Both the position numbers and the translations under genes were made by a program. Of a DNA stretch of 45,468 nucleotides, positions 24,503 to 34,952 are shown piece by piece. The DNA comes from Bacillota bacterium (GTDB lineage: Bacteria > Bacillota > UBA4882 > UBA10575), in assembly GCA_012838955.1 (NCBI GenBank), contig DUOH01000054.1, forward strand, positions 1 through 45,468, read 5' to 3'. Numbering within the stretch: position 1 is the stretch's first letter; the number at the start of each line of letters is the position of its first letter. Under the pieces are notes generated by a model. The model did not search any database. It was not told where the DNA came from and worked only from the letters and a program-made list of their open reading frames with translations.

Positions 24503-27500
24503 TCATCTAAAATATTCGACTCCGGCGGCAAAGAGCTTTTGATCCTTTTCTCCCGGGATATTACGGTAAAGATTTGTGCCAATCCGTTCCGAATGTCCCA
24601 TTTTACCCAGAACCCTCCCGTCCGGGCTGGTGAGGCCTTCAATCGCCTCCACGGACCCGTTCGGATTGTAACGTATATCAGAAGAGGGATTACCCTCAAG
24701 ATCAACGTATTGGGTAGCGATCTGCCCGTTCTTCGCCAACTCTTGGAGGAGCTCCCGACTGGCAACAAATCTACCTTCACCATGGGAGACGGCGATGGAA
24801 TGTACCTCACCCACCCGGAGGTGACTAAACCACGGGGATAAGGTAGAAGCCACTTTCGTCCGGACCATGCAGGAAACATGCCGTCCGATAGTGTTAAAAG
24901 TTAAAGTAGGCGAATCCGCATCCACCTCCCTGATCTCCCCGTATGGAACCAAACCAAGCTTGACCAGAGCCTGAAAACCGTTGCAGATCCCCAGCATCAA
25001 GCCGTCTCTCTGCTTGAGCAGATCCATGACCGCCTCTTTTACGTAGGGGTTCCGGAAGACTGTGGCAATAAATTTGCCGGATCCCGCGGGTTCGTCTCCA
25101 GCACTGAAGCCGCCGGGGATCATAATGATCTGAGATTTCTTGATTAACCCGGTCATGGTCTGAATGGACTCCTCAATCCCGGCCGGAGTCAGGTTGCGAA
25201 AGACCATAGTCTCCACTTTGGCGCCTACCGCCGCAAAAGCGCGGGCCGTATCGTATTCACAGTTAGTCCCGGGAAAGACCGGTATAAACACCGTAGGTTT
25301 TCCCCCGGTATAAGTCGGCGCCGCCTTCATTCTTCCCGTAGCAGCCCCTGTGTAACCCGTTTGCACCCGGGAGTAGTCGATAGACTCCTCCGGAGCAGCG
25401 CCAGTCTTCGCCAGTTTCACCCGGGTAGGAAAGACCTTCTCCAAAGACTCCTCCCAGCTGGCCAACGCCTCGGTTAAGGAAATTTCCGTCTCTTGCCCCG
25501 ACTGGGCCTGCAGTCGAATTACAGGTTCGGAGATGGTTTTACCGATGATCAGGTAATCCAGACCGGTTAAGACCTCTGCCGGATTGATCCCTTCTCCCAA
25601 CTCCAGCAGAATGGACCCGTATTGCGGGCGGAAGAACTCCTCCACATCGGCCAAAGGTTGCAGCTCCAAGCCCAGCATATTCCCGAAGGCCATCTTGGTC
25701 AGAGTAGCTGCCACTCCGCCCGCGCTCACGGCAGAAGCCGCCGAGACCAGGCCCTTCTCGTTCAGCTCATGAATGGCCACATAATTCTTTTTTAACTGCT
25801 CATAATCAGGATTCTCTGCAGCGTCCCGGGCCAGAGGAATCAGCACCACTGTGCTTTTCTCCTGCTTAAACTCGGGGGAGATCACCTTGGAGACGTCCAC
25901 AATACCTAGGGCGAAAGCCACTAGGGTGGGGGGCACATTGAGATCTTTAAAAGTTCCGGACATGCTATCTTTGCCCCCAATGGCCGGGATACCCAAGGCG
26001 GTCTGGACCTGGAAGGCTCCCAGTAAAGCGCTGAAGGGTTTACCCCATTTCTTACGATCAGTACCGAGTTTCTCAAAGTACTCTTGCAGGGTGAGACGGA
26101 CTTTACGATAGTCCCCGCCTAAGGCGACTACTTTGGCTAGAGCGTGAACAATGGCGTAAACCGCGCCATGAAACGGACTCCATTTCCCGATTAACGGGTC
26201 ATAGCCGTAGGTCATCACCGTACCGGTGGTAGTATCTCCCTCCAGTAACGGGATTTTGGCCACCATTCCATCGACCGGGGTCAGCTGATGCCTGCCTCCG
26301 AAGGGCATAAGGACCGTTCCCGCGCCGATGGTGCTGTCGAAGCGTTCCACCAAACCCTTTTGACTGCACACATTCAAACGGCTCAGATTGGCGAGCCAGG
26401 CGCCTTTCAAATCAGGCAGCGCTTGGCTTATTTCTGCAGGTAGTTTTGTAAAATAGTCCTCCTCTGCCTTGGGAGCGGAGACAGTTACTTCCGCGCTTTG
26501 TTTTGCCCCGTTGGTATTTAAAAACTCCCTGCTCAAATCGACAATGTACTTTCCCCGCCACTGCATACGCAGCCTGCTGCCGCTGACCTGGGCGGAGGTG
26601 ACCTTCGCCACTACGGTGGCTTCCAGATTTTCTTCGTCAGCAGCCTGTAAAAAGCGATCCAGGTTGGCCGGGGACACCACCACCGCCATTCTCTCCTGAG
26701 ATTCGGAGATAGCCAGTTCAGTACCGTCCAGACCCTCATATTTCTTAGGCACCAGATCCAAGTTGATCTCAAGCCCGGCGGCTAATTCACCGATGGCCAC
26801 CGCTACCCCGCCGGCGCCAAAATCATTGCACCGCTTAATTACCTTGCTGACCTCTGATTTTCTGAATAAACGTTGAATCTTCCGCTCAGTAGGCGGGTTC
26901 CCCTTCTGTACTTCTGCTCCACAGGTGGTCAAAGACTCCTCTGTATGCGCTTTGGAAGAGCCGGTCGCCCCGCCGCAGCCGTCGCGTCCGGTTCGTCCGC
27001 CCAGCAAGATGATGAGGTCTCCGGGCTCCGGTTCCGCGCGTACCACATTCTCCAGGGGAGCTGCGCCCACTACGGCGCCGATCTCCATCCTTTTCGCCAC
27101 AAAATCAGGGTCATAAACCTCCGCCACTTGCCCTGTGGCCAGGCCAATCTGGTTCCCGTACGAACTGAACCCCTGTGCCGCGCCGGTCGTAATCTTTCTC
27201 TGCGGTAATTTCCCGTGCAGAGTATCTGTGATCTTCATCCGGGGATCGCCGCTCCCGGTCACTCGCATGGCATGATATACATAAGATCTACCGGAGAGCG
27301 GATCCCGGATGGCCCCTCCCAGACAGGTAGCTGCCCCACCGAACGGTTCAATCTCCGTTGGGTGGTTATGAGTCTCGTTTTTGAACATCACCAACCAATC
27401 CTCGAGCGCTCCGCCTTGATCCGTTCGTTTGACCTTCACCCTGATACTGCAGGCGTTGATCTCTGCGGATTCGTCCAGATCAGCCAAGAGACCTCTTCGC

Positions 27501-28360
27501 TTCAGTTCCTTCATGGCTAGAGTAGCCAAATCCATCAGGCAGATTGGCTTCGGACGCTCACAGTAAACATCCGCCCGGGCCTGTAGATACCGGTCGTAAG
27601 CGGCCTTCATCTCTTTGGTGTATGGTCCGTCTTCGAAGACCACCTCCCGGATCTCCGTAAGGAAGGTAGTATGTCGGCAGTGATCCGACCAATAAGTATC
27701 CAGCACCCTCAGTTCGGTAATGGTCGGATCCCGTTTTTCCGTATCCTTGAAGTAAGCTTGGCAAAACTCCAGATCAGCCTGGGACATGGCCAGTCCCATC
27801 TCTTCCCGTAAAATCTCCAGTTCCTGACGGGTTTTGTTAATAAACCCTTCGATCTGCGGCACATCTGGAGGGTAACTCATCTCCATGGCCAGCGTCTCCG
27901 GCTTCTCCAGAGACGCTTCCCGTGAATCCAACGGATTTATACAGTACTCCTTGGCCTTTTGGTACTCTTCTTCACTCACCCGGCCTTTTAATACAATCAA
28001 CTTCGCCACGCGGATCTCCGGTCGTTTGCTCTGAGTCAGAATCTGCATACACTGTGCGGCGGAATCGGCCCGCTGGTCATACTGGCCGGGAAGGTACTCC
28101 ATGGCGATAATCCGGTCAGCAGGGTCAAACTCCATCTCTTCCTCGTACACCCGATCCACCGGAGGTTCGGAGAAGATAATGTTCTTGGCTTCCTGAAATT
28201 TTTCTTCTGAAACCCCTTCAATATCATAACGCTGAATAATTCTCACCGCTTCCAAGCCGGTCAGGCCCAGGAACTTTTGCAAATCCTCCAATAGGATCCG
28301 GGCTTCCACATCAAAACCTGGTTTCTTCTCGACAAAAATACGCCAAATTCTCTTCCCCAT
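24503..28360 (-). CDS. purL: Phosphoribosylformylglycinamidine synthase, single-chain form
   Basis: 1285 residues combining PurS-like, PurL and PurQ parts. The enzyme converts FGAR to FGAM in purine synthesis. The N-terminal ~160 residues are PurS-like/linker; TYWSDHCRHTTF and FKNETHNHPTEIEPFGGAATCLGG are PurL ATP-binding motifs; the C-terminal glutaminase (from about 1025) has PVFPGTNCEYD, the nucleophile Cys near 1126 in GICNGFQ, and the late SHGEGRF with the catalytic His. This large single-chain form occurs in many Clostridia. RBS AAGGAGG precedes ATG. No purine riboswitch is visible in the leader, and no other pur genes adjoin it. Confidence 0.96.
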   Translation of the reverse strand: MGKRIWRIFVEKKPGFDVEARILLEDLQKFLGLTGLEAVRIIQRYDIEGVSEEKFQEAKNIIFSEPPVDRVYEEEMEFDPADRIIAMEYLPGQYDQRADSAAQCMQILTQSKRPEIRVAKLIVLKGRVSEEEYQKAKEYCINPLDSREASLEKPETLAMEMSYPPDVPQIEGFINKTRQELEILREEMGLAMSQADLEFCQAYFKDTEKRDPTITELRVLDTYWSDHCRHTTFLTEIREVVFEDGPYTKEMKAAYDRYLQARADVYCERPKPICLMDLATLAMKELKRRGLLADLDESAEINACSIRVKVKRTDQGGALEDWLVMFKNETHNHPTEIEPFGGAATCLGGAIRDPLSGRSYVYHAMRVTGSGDPRMKITDTLHGKLPQRKITTGAAQGFSSYGNQIGLATGQVAEVYDPDFVAKRMEIGAVVGAAPLENVVRAEPEPGDLIILLGGRTGRDGCGGATGSSKAHTEESLTTCGAEVQKGNPPTERKIQRLFRKSEVSKVIKRCNDFGAGGVAVAIGELAAGLEINLDLVPKKYEGLDGTELAISESQERMAVVVSPANLDRFLQAADEENLEATVVAKVTSAQVSGSRLRMQWRGKYIVDLSREFLNTNGAKQSAEVTVSAPKAEEDYFTKLPAEISQALPDLKGAWLANLSRLNVCSQKGLVERFDSTIGAGTVLMPFGGRHQLTPVDGMVAKIPLLEGDTTTGTVMTYGYDPLIGKWSPFHGAVYAIVHALAKVVALGGDYRKVRLTLQEYFEKLGTDRKKWGKPFSALLGAFQVQTALGIPAIGGKDSMSGTFKDLNVPPTLVAFALGIVDVSKVISPEFKQEKSTVVLIPLARDAAENPDYEQLKKNYVAIHELNEKGLVSAASAVSAGGVAATLTKMAFGNMLGLELQPLADVEEFFRPQYGSILLELGEGINPAEVLTGLDYLIIGKTISEPVIRLQAQSGQETEISLTEALASWEESLEKVFPTRVKLAKTGAAPEESIDYSRVQTGYTGAATGRMKAAPTYTGGKPTVFIPVFPGTNCEYDTARAFAAVGAKVETMVFRNLTPAGIEESIQTMTGLIKKSQIIMIPGGFSAGDEPAGSGKFIATVFRNPYVKEAVMDLLKQRDGLMLGICNGFQALVKLGLVPYGEIREVDADSPTLTFNTIGRHVSCMVRTKVASTLSPWFSHLRVGEVHSIAVSHGEGRFVASRELLQELAKNGQIATQYVDLEGNPSSDIRYNPNGSVEAIEGLTSPDGRVLGKMGHSERIGTNLYRNIPGEKDQKLFAAGVEYFR

Positions 28361-28502
28361 CTGTACTCCTCCTTCTAAATGGTTAAATCAACAACAGCCA
28401 ACCTCGCAAAGGTATAGGCTTCCATCCTTAATGTATAGACCAACCACCTTTCCACGCGGCGGAGACACGATCACAACCACAAGCAGGCTCCGGCCCGCCC
28501 GC

Positions 28503-28530
28503 TTGCATCTATATTATAATATGATAGAAT
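28503..28530 (+). promoter_or_regulatory. Promoter of the LysR-type regulator gene
   Basis: TTGCAT (28503-28508), 16 bp, TAGAAT (28525-28530). It overlaps the divergent purL promoter, a typical arrangement for LysR autoregulation. Confidence 0.6.
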
Positions 28531-28542
28531 AAGATAAGTAAA
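28513..28542 (-). promoter_or_regulatory. Predicted purL promoter
   Basis: On the minus strand TTTACT (28542-28537), 18 bp, TATAAT (28518-28513). The leader is about 145 nt and GC-rich at its start. Confidence 0.6.
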
Positions 28543-28577
28543 ATTAATAAAACTAATATCAAATATAAGGGGTAATT

Positions 28578-29492
28578 ATGGACGTTAACTTTGAATTATA
28601 TAAAATGTTTTATCACACGGTCAAGGCGGGCAGTTTTTCCGCAGCAGCCAAAACCCTGTTTATTTCACAGTCCGCGGTCAGCCAGGGTATTAAAAACCTG
28701 GAAACCAAGTTGGGAACCAGGCTTTTTCTGCGGAAACGGGCGCCCCAAAGAAGCCTCCGTTTAACCACCGAGGGTGAGCTCCTCTTCTCTCACGTCAAAC
28801 AAGCCTATCATCTCCTGAAAGCCGCTGAAGAGAAACTTGGTAAAATCAATAACCTCACTGCCGGAGAAGTCAGGATCGGGGCCAGCGACACAGTATGCAA
28901 ATACTTCCTCTTACCTCAGGTACAAAACTTCAATGCCAAATATCCCGGGGTGAAGATTCAGTTCTACAATAGAACCTCCCCGCAGATCCGGGAGGCTTTA
29001 CGGAACGGCCTCCTTGATTTCGGGATCATCACCGTCAAGGAGCGGGAAGACGGCTTTAAGGTGACGGACCTATATGAAGTGGAAGATATCTTTGTGGCTG
29101 GCCGGAAATTCTCCCATCTTCAGGGAAGACTCCTACCCTTACAGAAACTTTCCGAACTTCCCCTCTTGATGTTGGATAAAAAAAGCTCCACCCGGGAGCT
29201 GATCGATGATTTTCTAACCGCCCAGGGCCTGAAAGTCACCCCCGAGATGGAACTGGAAAGCATAGATTTATTGGTGGAGTTGGCCAAGATCGGTTTTGGC
29301 GTCGCCCATGTCCTAAAGGAAAGCGCCGCCGGGGCCATCGCCGACGGCGTCCTCTTTCCGGTCAGGTTCCGAACCGGACTGCCCAAAAGAAAACTGGGGA
29401 TTATTACTCCGAAAGATGTTCCTCTTTCCCGGGCGGCTAGTACCTTTATTGAACTTCTGGTACACCAGACAGAAGGACAGGGACTTGTCTGA
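28578..29492 (+). CDS. LysR family transcriptional regulator
   Basis: 304 residues. The N-terminal winged helix (residues 1-60) has FYHTVKAGSFSAAAKTLFIS followed by QSAVSQGIKNLETKLGTRLF, and the PBP-like effector domain begins with GEVRIGASDTVCKYFLLP. It binds DNA and an unknown co-inducer. Overlapping divergent promoters suggest it may act on purL or only on itself. AAGGGG precedes ATG. The last five codons lie in the repeat that starts at 29469, so the C-terminus may have been altered by it. Confidence 0.9.
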   Translation: MDVNFELYKMFYHTVKAGSFSAAAKTLFISQSAVSQGIKNLETKLGTRLFLRKRAPQRSLRLTTEGELLFSHVKQAYHLLKAAEEKLGKINNLTAGEVRIGASDTVCKYFLLPQVQNFNAKYPGVKIQFYNRTSPQIREALRNGLLDFGIITVKEREDGFKVTDLYEVEDIFVAGRKFSHLQGRLLPLQKLSELPLLMLDKKSSTRELIDDFLTAQGLKVTPEMELESIDLLVELAKIGFGVAHVLKESAAGAIADGVLFPVRFRTGLPKRKLGIITPKDVPLSRAASTFIELLVHQTEGQGLV

Positions 29493-29622
29493 TAACTCGG
29501 ACAAGGGGATAGGAACTTGTCTGACACAGAGACAAAGGACAGACTGGGGACAGGGAATTGTATGATAGAAATTTCTCCCTCATTGCCTGCGAGGTTATTT
29601 CTGACAGGTCCCTGTCCCTCTG
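29469..29622. repeat. REP-like cluster of GGACAGGGA-x-TGTC units
   Basis: Four imperfect copies: about 29469-29492, 29499-29525 and 29530-29567 in direct orientation, and 29598-29622 inverted. The first and last differ at about 3 of 24 positions when one is reverse-complemented and could form a long hairpin across the lysR-mutS2 convergence. The first copy includes the lysR stop; mutS2 ends ten bases beyond the last. Confidence 0.7.
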
Positions 29623-29631
29623 TTTACCGGG

Positions 29632-31989
29632 CTAAAACTCGACCACAGTCACACCCATTCCGCCTTCGCCCGCTTCGCCCCAACGGGCGTTCTTCACTTG
29701 CTTGTGCTTTTTGAGATAATCACCAATGGCCGATCGGAGGGCGCCTGTGCCCTTGCCATGAATCAGTCGTACACTGGGTAAGCCGGCCAGCAGCGCTTCA
29801 TCAAGGTACTTATCGGTAGCGGCCAGGGCATCATCTACCGTCAAGCCCCGCAGATCCAACTCTGCCGAGATGGTCTGGGCTTTGTCCCTGACCAGCTTGC
29901 CATAGCCGGTTTTGCCCTGACCGGTTCTCCGCCCGGTACCCGGCTTCTCCTCTCCGGCGGGGGCGGCGGAAGTAATCTTCTCCTTCGGTACCCAGACCCG
30001 TAAGGCGCCGACCTGCACATGGACGGCATCCTCCCCAACCTCCAGGACTTCTCCATCCTGATCCAAGTGGCTAAGGAAGACCTTCATGCCCGGACTCAGC
30101 GGCCCATGCCACTCCCCGGCAGGCGCCGTCTGTGGTTCTACCAGTTTATCCAAGAGCTCCGCAGTTTTCCGCCGAGCTGTGTTCAATACTGCCGTCTGTT
30201 TTTCGGGGGCGGCTTCCCGCAGTTCTCGTAGGAGATTTTCCATCTCCCGCCTGGTTTCCCGCACCAAATCCTCGGCCTCCCGCTTGGCTTCAGCCAGCAT
30301 ACGAGAGCGTTCCGCCTTCAGACGGGCCAATTCCGCCCGGTACTCCGCTTCTTCCTTTTGTAGACGGACCCGGAGAGACGTGGCGTCTCTTCTCTCCTCC
30401 TCCAAGACCCGTTTTTCCGTGACGATCCGCTCAATCATCTCCTCCACTCTTCTGGTTCCCGGTTCAATTAACCGTTTGGCCTCAGCGATGATCTCCGGAT
30501 CCAGGCCCAAGCGGCCGACGATGGCCAAGGCGTTACTCTGCCCGGGAACACCAATCATCAGCCGATAAGTGGGTTTGAGGGTTTGAGGGTCAAACTCCAC
30601 GGAGGCGTTCTGGACCCCCGGGGTATTATAGGCAAAGATTTTTAAGTCATTGTAATGAGTGGTGGCCACCGTCCTGACTCCCTTTTGGTGCAGGGACTTC
30701 AAGATCGCAATGGCCAAAGTCGCTCCCTCGGTGGGATCAGTACCCGCTCCCAATTCATCCAGAAGAACCAGACACTTTTCATCCTCGGCCTCTTTCAAGA
30801 TGGAGACGATATTCGTCATGTGCGAGGAGAAGGTACTGAGGCTCTGTTCAATGCTTTGCTCATCACCGATATCCGCATAGACCCCATGAAAGATGGAGAT
30901 CTCCGAACCGGAACGGGCCGGAAGATGCAGACCTGCCTGGGCCAGCAAGACAAAAAGCCCCACGGTCTTTAAGGCCACTGTCTTTCCGCCAGTATTCGGC
31001 CCGGTAATCACCAGGATGTGGAAATCCTCCCCAATAGTCAGGTCAATCGGGACGACCTCTCCTTCCAACAACGGGTGGCGGGCTTCGATTAAACGTATAG
31101 ATCCCCGGTCATTAATGACCGGTTCGGTTCCTCTACATGCCAAGCTTAGCTTGGCTTTGGCAAAGGCCAGATCCAAACGGGCCAGAATCTCCAGATCTTC
31201 TTCAATCTCCGTAGCCACCGCGCCAACCAGCGCGCTGAGTCTGGTTAAGATCCGGAAGACTTCCTCCTCCGCCTCGGCTTCCGCCTTTCGCAACTGGTTA
31301 TTCATTTCCACCACAGCCATGGGCTCAATAAAGAGTGTGGCGCCACTGGCCGACTGGTCATGGACGATCCCCGGAAAAAGCGACTTGTATTCCTGCTTAA
31401 CCGGGATGACATAACGGTTGTTTCTAATGGTGACAAGCGCGTCTTGCAGATATTTCTGGTGCTCTCCCGAACGTGTGATGGACTCCAGTTTATCCTTGAT
31501 CCGATTTTGCATGGTTTTTATCTGGGCACGCAACACGCGTAGAGTGGGAGTGGCATCGTCATTAACCGTGCCCTCCGGCCCAATAGTCCGTTCAATCTCC
31601 TCCTCCAACTCCGGGAAGAGCACAAGCCGTCCGGCTAAGGACTTCAAGACCACGGACTCCTCCCGGGCGAAGAAGAACTTATTTAAAAGTCTGGCCGTGC
31701 GTAGGGTGGAGCCGATGGAAAGGAAATCCTCGGCCGGCAAAACCCTTCCGATTTTGGCCGCTTTGATCGTTTCCCGCAGATCAAAAATCCCGCCCAAAGG
31801 CGCTTGGGCTGCTTGTTGGCAGAGGGCTTTCGCTTCCGTGGTCTCCGCCTGCCAGATGTTAACCTCTTCCGGACGGACGGAAGGTCTTATCGCCATGGCC
31901 AGCTCTTTGCCGAGCGCGCTGCCGGCATATTCAGCCAAGCGTCGACGTACCTTGTCAAATTCTAATATACGTAACACTTTTTCCTGCAA
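29632..31989 (-). CDS. mutS2: Endonuclease MutS2
   Basis: 785 residues, the family length. The MutS-type ATPase has Walker A GPNTGGKT near 330, Walker B LVLLDELGAGTDPTEG and ATTHYNDLK. A coiled-coil stretch follows (about 515-620, KRVLEEERRDATS...), then a KOW-like segment and the C-terminal Smr domain with LDLRGLTVDDAL and IHGKGTGALR. It lacks the MutS mismatch-recognition domain. MutS2 acts on recombination intermediates and on collided ribosomes. Start is TTG at 31989 behind AGGGGG. It follows lon on the same strand after a structured 245-bp gap. Confidence 0.95.
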   Translation of the reverse strand: MQEKVLRILEFDKVRRRLAEYAGSALGKELAMAIRPSVRPEEVNIWQAETTEAKALCQQAAQAPLGGIFDLRETIKAAKIGRVLPAEDFLSIGSTLRTARLLNKFFFAREESVVLKSLAGRLVLFPELEEEIERTIGPEGTVNDDATPTLRVLRAQIKTMQNRIKDKLESITRSGEHQKYLQDALVTIRNNRYVIPVKQEYKSLFPGIVHDQSASGATLFIEPMAVVEMNNQLRKAEAEAEEEVFRILTRLSALVGAVATEIEEDLEILARLDLAFAKAKLSLACRGTEPVINDRGSIRLIEARHPLLEGEVVPIDLTIGEDFHILVITGPNTGGKTVALKTVGLFVLLAQAGLHLPARSGSEISIFHGVYADIGDEQSIEQSLSTFSSHMTNIVSILKEAEDEKCLVLLDELGAGTDPTEGATLAIAILKSLHQKGVRTVATTHYNDLKIFAYNTPGVQNASVEFDPQTLKPTYRLMIGVPGQSNALAIVGRLGLDPEIIAEAKRLIEPGTRRVEEMIERIVTEKRVLEEERRDATSLRVRLQKEEAEYRAELARLKAERSRMLAEAKREAEDLVRETRREMENLLRELREAAPEKQTAVLNTARRKTAELLDKLVEPQTAPAGEWHGPLSPGMKVFLSHLDQDGEVLEVGEDAVHVQVGALRVWVPKEKITSAAPAGEEKPGTGRRTGQGKTGYGKLVRDKAQTISAELDLRGLTVDDALAATDKYLDEALLAGLPSVRLIHGKGTGALRSAIGDYLKKHKQVKNARWGEAGEGGMGVTVVEF

Positions 31990-32117
31990 TATAAGATAAA
32001 CCCCCTGTAAAGTCGCGCCAGACCGGGCGCAAGCGCAGGCGTGCGCGTTTGTGTAGTTCGTCTCGTCTACGTTCGTACCCTTTCAGTACACGGTACGATT
32101 GTGATGAATTTATGTAG

Positions 32118-32190
32118 CCCGGTTACCCGGAACCTACGCGTTTCGCTTAAAAGAACAAACGCGTGAATGTTATGATTCCGGGTCAACGGG
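32118..32190. repeat. Long two-tier hairpin between lon and mutS2
   Basis: Outer arms 32118-32132 and 32176-32190 pair at 13 of 15 positions (core ACCCGGAA/TTCCGGGT); inner arms ACGCGTTT (32136-32143) and AAACGCGT (32157-32164) pair perfectly. Nearby are further hairpins, CGTACC/GGTACG (32074-32097) and GCGCC/GGCGC (about 32024-32040). No T tract follows on the minus strand, so it is not a standard lon terminator. No gene is seen in 31990-32234. Confidence 0.7.
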
Positions 32191-32234
32191 ATTCGTATAG
32201 AGCGGATTTAAGTCGACAGGTTCATGGTCGTCAC

Positions 32235-34619
32235 TTATCCAGCATTGATCGTGGTCTCTTTTGCAGACAAGGCCTCCTTGAGCACCTCGTCCATCTCATC
32301 AACCAGGACAAACTGGAGTTTCCGCGCGATGTTCGCCGGGATCTCCTCTAAATCCTTCTTATTTTCTTTGGGAATAATCACCTTTTTGATCCCGCCTCTA
32401 TGCGCAGCCAAGACCTTCTCCTTCAGTCCACCGATGGGTAGCACCCGCCCCCTGAGAGTGATCTCGCCGGTCATTGCGATATCGCTGCGCACCGGGATAT
32501 TGGAAAGAGCGGAGACTACTGCGGTAGCTATGGTAATGCCAGCGGAAGGACCGTCTTTAGGGATGGCGCCTTCCGGCACATGAATATGCAGGTCTGTTTC
32601 TTCATAAAAGTTCTCGGCGATCTCGAACTGAGCGGCGCGCGAACGGATATAACTGACCGCAGCTTGGGCGGATTCACGCATTACCTCGCCTAACTTTCCG
32701 GTGAGTAAGAGTTGTCCTTTGCCTTTTACCGCTGAAACCTCGATATTCAGTAGATCTCCCCCTACTTCCGTCCAGGCCAGACCGGTTACTACACCCACCC
32801 GTTCCTCCTCTTCAATTACGCCGTATCTGTACTTGGAAGTGCCCAAGAATTTCGCCAGGTTTTGTTTGCCGATCCGGACCGGAGTGGCGTGGCCTTCCAC
32901 GATCTGCCGGACAGACTTCCGGATGATCGTCGCCAATTCCCGCTCCAAGTTGCGTACACCGGATTCTCTGGTATAAGAGCGGATTACCTCCCGTAAGGCT
33001 GTCTCCGCTAACAGCAAGTCATCCTCGCCCAAACCGTGCTGCTTGATCTGTTTCGGCAAGAGGTGCCGCTGGGCGATCTTTACCTTCTCCTCTTCCGTAT
33101 ATCCAGATAGTTGAATAATCTCCATCCTGTCCAATAACGGCCGGGGAATATTATGGAAGGTATTGGCGGTAGTAATGAAGAGCACTTTGGAAAGATCAAA
33201 GGTGACTTCCAGATAGTGATCGCCGAACGCGGAGTTCTGCTCCGGGTCCAACACCTCGAGCAAGGCTGAGGACGGGTCCCCGCGGAAGTCCATACTCATC
33301 TTGTCGATCTCATCCAACAAGACCACCGGGTTCTTGGAACCGGCCTGCCGGATGCTTTGAATGATCTTCCCGGGCATAGCCCCGACATAGGTCCGTCTGT
33401 GGCCGCGGATCTCAGCCTCATCCCGCACTCCGCCCAAGGAGAAACGGACAAAATTTCTATTCATCGCCCGAGCAATCGAACGGGCCAGTGAGGTTTTTCC
33501 CACTCCCGGCGGGCCGAGCAGGCATAAAATTGGGCCCTTCAGTTCCTTGGCCAATTTGCAGACCGCCAAGTATTCCAGGATTCTTTCTTTTACTTTTTCC
33601 AAACCGTAGTGGTCCTCATCGAGAATGCGCTCGGCTTCTTTCAGATCCAAGTGATCCTCGGTGAAAGTATTCCAAGGCAAGGCCAGGAGCCAGTCCAGGT
33701 AGTTCCGGACCACTACCGCTTCTGCCACCATCGGAGGCATCTTGGCCAACCGCTCTACCTCATGCAGAGCTTTCTTTTCTACCTCGGCCGGAAGTTTTAA
33801 TTTTTCTATCTTTTCCCGCAACTCTTCCACTTCGGCGGCGCGGTCATCCTTCTCTCCCAGTTCCTTTTGGATAGCTTTCATCTGCTCACGAAGGTAATAT
33901 TCCTTTTGCGTCTTTTCCATCTGTTTTCTGACGCGCAGGTGAATCTTGCGTTCCATCTCTAAAATTTCAATTTCATTGATTAGGATAGCGCATAACTTCT
34001 CCAAACGGTCTTTCGGAGAGACCGCTTCCAAGATCCTCTGTTTATCTTCGACTTTTAAATATAAATGGGAAGCGATAATATCCGCCAGTCTTCCGGGATC
34101 ATCAATATTGGAGACCGAGGCCAGCACCTCCGGGGGTATCTTCTTGTTCTTCTTGATAAACTGGTCAAAATGGAAGAAAGTCGTACGCATCAAAGCCTCA
34201 AGTTCCATGCCTTTATCGGCCGACTCCTCTACTTTATGCACGCGTACCCGAAAATGGGGATCATTCTGCGTATACTCTTCAATCCGTACCCGGTACATGC
34301 CTTCCACCAGTACCCGCATAGTGCCGTCGGGCATCTTTAATAACTGTTTCACCTCGGCCATTGTTCCCATGGTATAGATATCCTGAGGCTCCGGTTCGTT
34401 GACTTTAGCCTGTTGTTGAGCAGCCAAAACGATCATTCTATTATTGACCATCGCCTCTTCCATGGCGCTGACCGACCGTTCCCTACCGACGTCCAAAGGG
34501 ATCACCATATAAGGGAAGACGATTACTCCCCGTAAGGGCAGGAGAGGAAATTCCTCCGAAACGGTGGTCGCCGTTTCGGCAGACTCTCTTCTTTGATCTG
34601 TATTTTCTTTAGGCACCAT
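32235..34619 (-). CDS. lon: ATP-dependent protease La (Lon)
   Basis: 794 residues. The N-terminal substrate-binding domain begins [19 protein letters not shown]; the AAA+ module has [13 protein letters not shown] and [10 protein letters not shown]; the C-terminal protease domain has the catalytic Ser near 692 in [10 protein letters not shown] and Lys near 733 in GGLKEK. Lon degrades damaged and regulatory proteins in the cytoplasm. I choose ATG 34619 because GGAGGTGA lies upstream; frames from 34643 would contain that RBS. No HrcA/CIRCE-type operator was seen. Confidence 0.96.
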   Translation of the reverse strand: MVPKENTDQRRESAETATTVSEEFPLLPLRGVIVFPYMVIPLDVGRERSVSAMEEAMVNNRMIVLAAQQQAKVNEPEPQDIYTMGTMAEVKQLLKMPDGTMRVLVEGMYRVRIEEYTQNDPHFRVRVHKVEESADKGMELEALMRTTFFHFDQFIKKNKKIPPEVLASVSNIDDPGRLADIIASHLYLKVEDKQRILEAVSPKDRLEKLCAILINEIEILEMERKIHLRVRKQMEKTQKEYYLREQMKAIQKELGEKDDRAAEVEELREKIEKLKLPAEVEKKALHEVERLAKMPPMVAEAVVVRNYLDWLLALPWNTFTEDHLDLKEAERILDEDHYGLEKVKERILEYLAVCKLAKELKGPILCLLGPPGVGKTSLARSIARAMNRNFVRFSLGGVRDEAEIRGHRRTYVGAMPGKIIQSIRQAGSKNPVVLLDEIDKMSMDFRGDPSSALLEVLDPEQNSAFGDHYLEVTFDLSKVLFITTANTFHNIPRPLLDRMEIIQLSGYTEEEKVKIAQRHLLPKQIKQHGLGEDDLLLAETALREVIRSYTRESGVRNLERELATIIRKSVRQIVEGHATPVRIGKQNLAKFLGTSKYRYGVIEEEERVGVVTGLAWTEVGGDLLNIEVSAVKGKGQLLLTGKLGEVMRESAQAAVSYIRSRAAQFEIAENFYEETDLHIHVPEGAIPKDGPSAGITIATAVVSALSNIPVRSDIAMTGEITLRGRVLPIGGLKEKVLAAHRGGIKKVIIPKENKKDLEEIPANIARKLQFVLVDEMDEVLKEALSAKETTINAG

Positions 34620-34639
34620 TGGCCTCACCTCCAAAATCA

Positions 34640-34840
34640 TCACCCGTTACCTACGGGAATTAGCAATTCCTTGGCCACAGCCGGTTTCTTTTGCTCTAAA
34701 AACCTCTTCTTCCATATCGTCATACTATTCTGTAACGCCCGGCCTATTCCTTCCGTTACAATCTGGAGAGCGCGGGGAGTCATGGCGCCACATGGAATAT
34801 TAACTAATTTGACAACAAAATAGTAAATCCTTTCTGACAA
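34640..34840 (-). CDS. Possible small basic protein upstream of lon
   Basis: A 66-codon frame (TTG start) ends 21 bp before lon. It contains [20 protein letters not shown] and a basic [10 protein letters not shown] segment. Codon choice looks ordinary, but there is no good RBS at the TTG or at the internal ATG. I do not recognise a family. Most of the 34620-34952 gap is this frame; the remainder shows no gene, only an isolated TTGACA at 34809 without a matching -10. Confidence 0.25.
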   Translation of the reverse strand: MSERIYYFVVKLVNIPCGAMTPRALQIVTEGIGRALQNSMTIWKKRFLEQKKPAVAKELLIPVGNG

Positions 34841-34952
34841 AGGAAAACCCGTGCTTCCGTGCAGGACAATCCGGATCGGACACGAAATTTACTAATATTC
34901 CAGCGTTAGTTCACGACAGATCAACAATTTGATAAACGGGAGTGATTGGATC

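Noticed and set aside
28361-28577. Purine riboswitch or PurBox before purL
   Set aside because: No matching consensus was found; only overlapping divergent promoters are visible.
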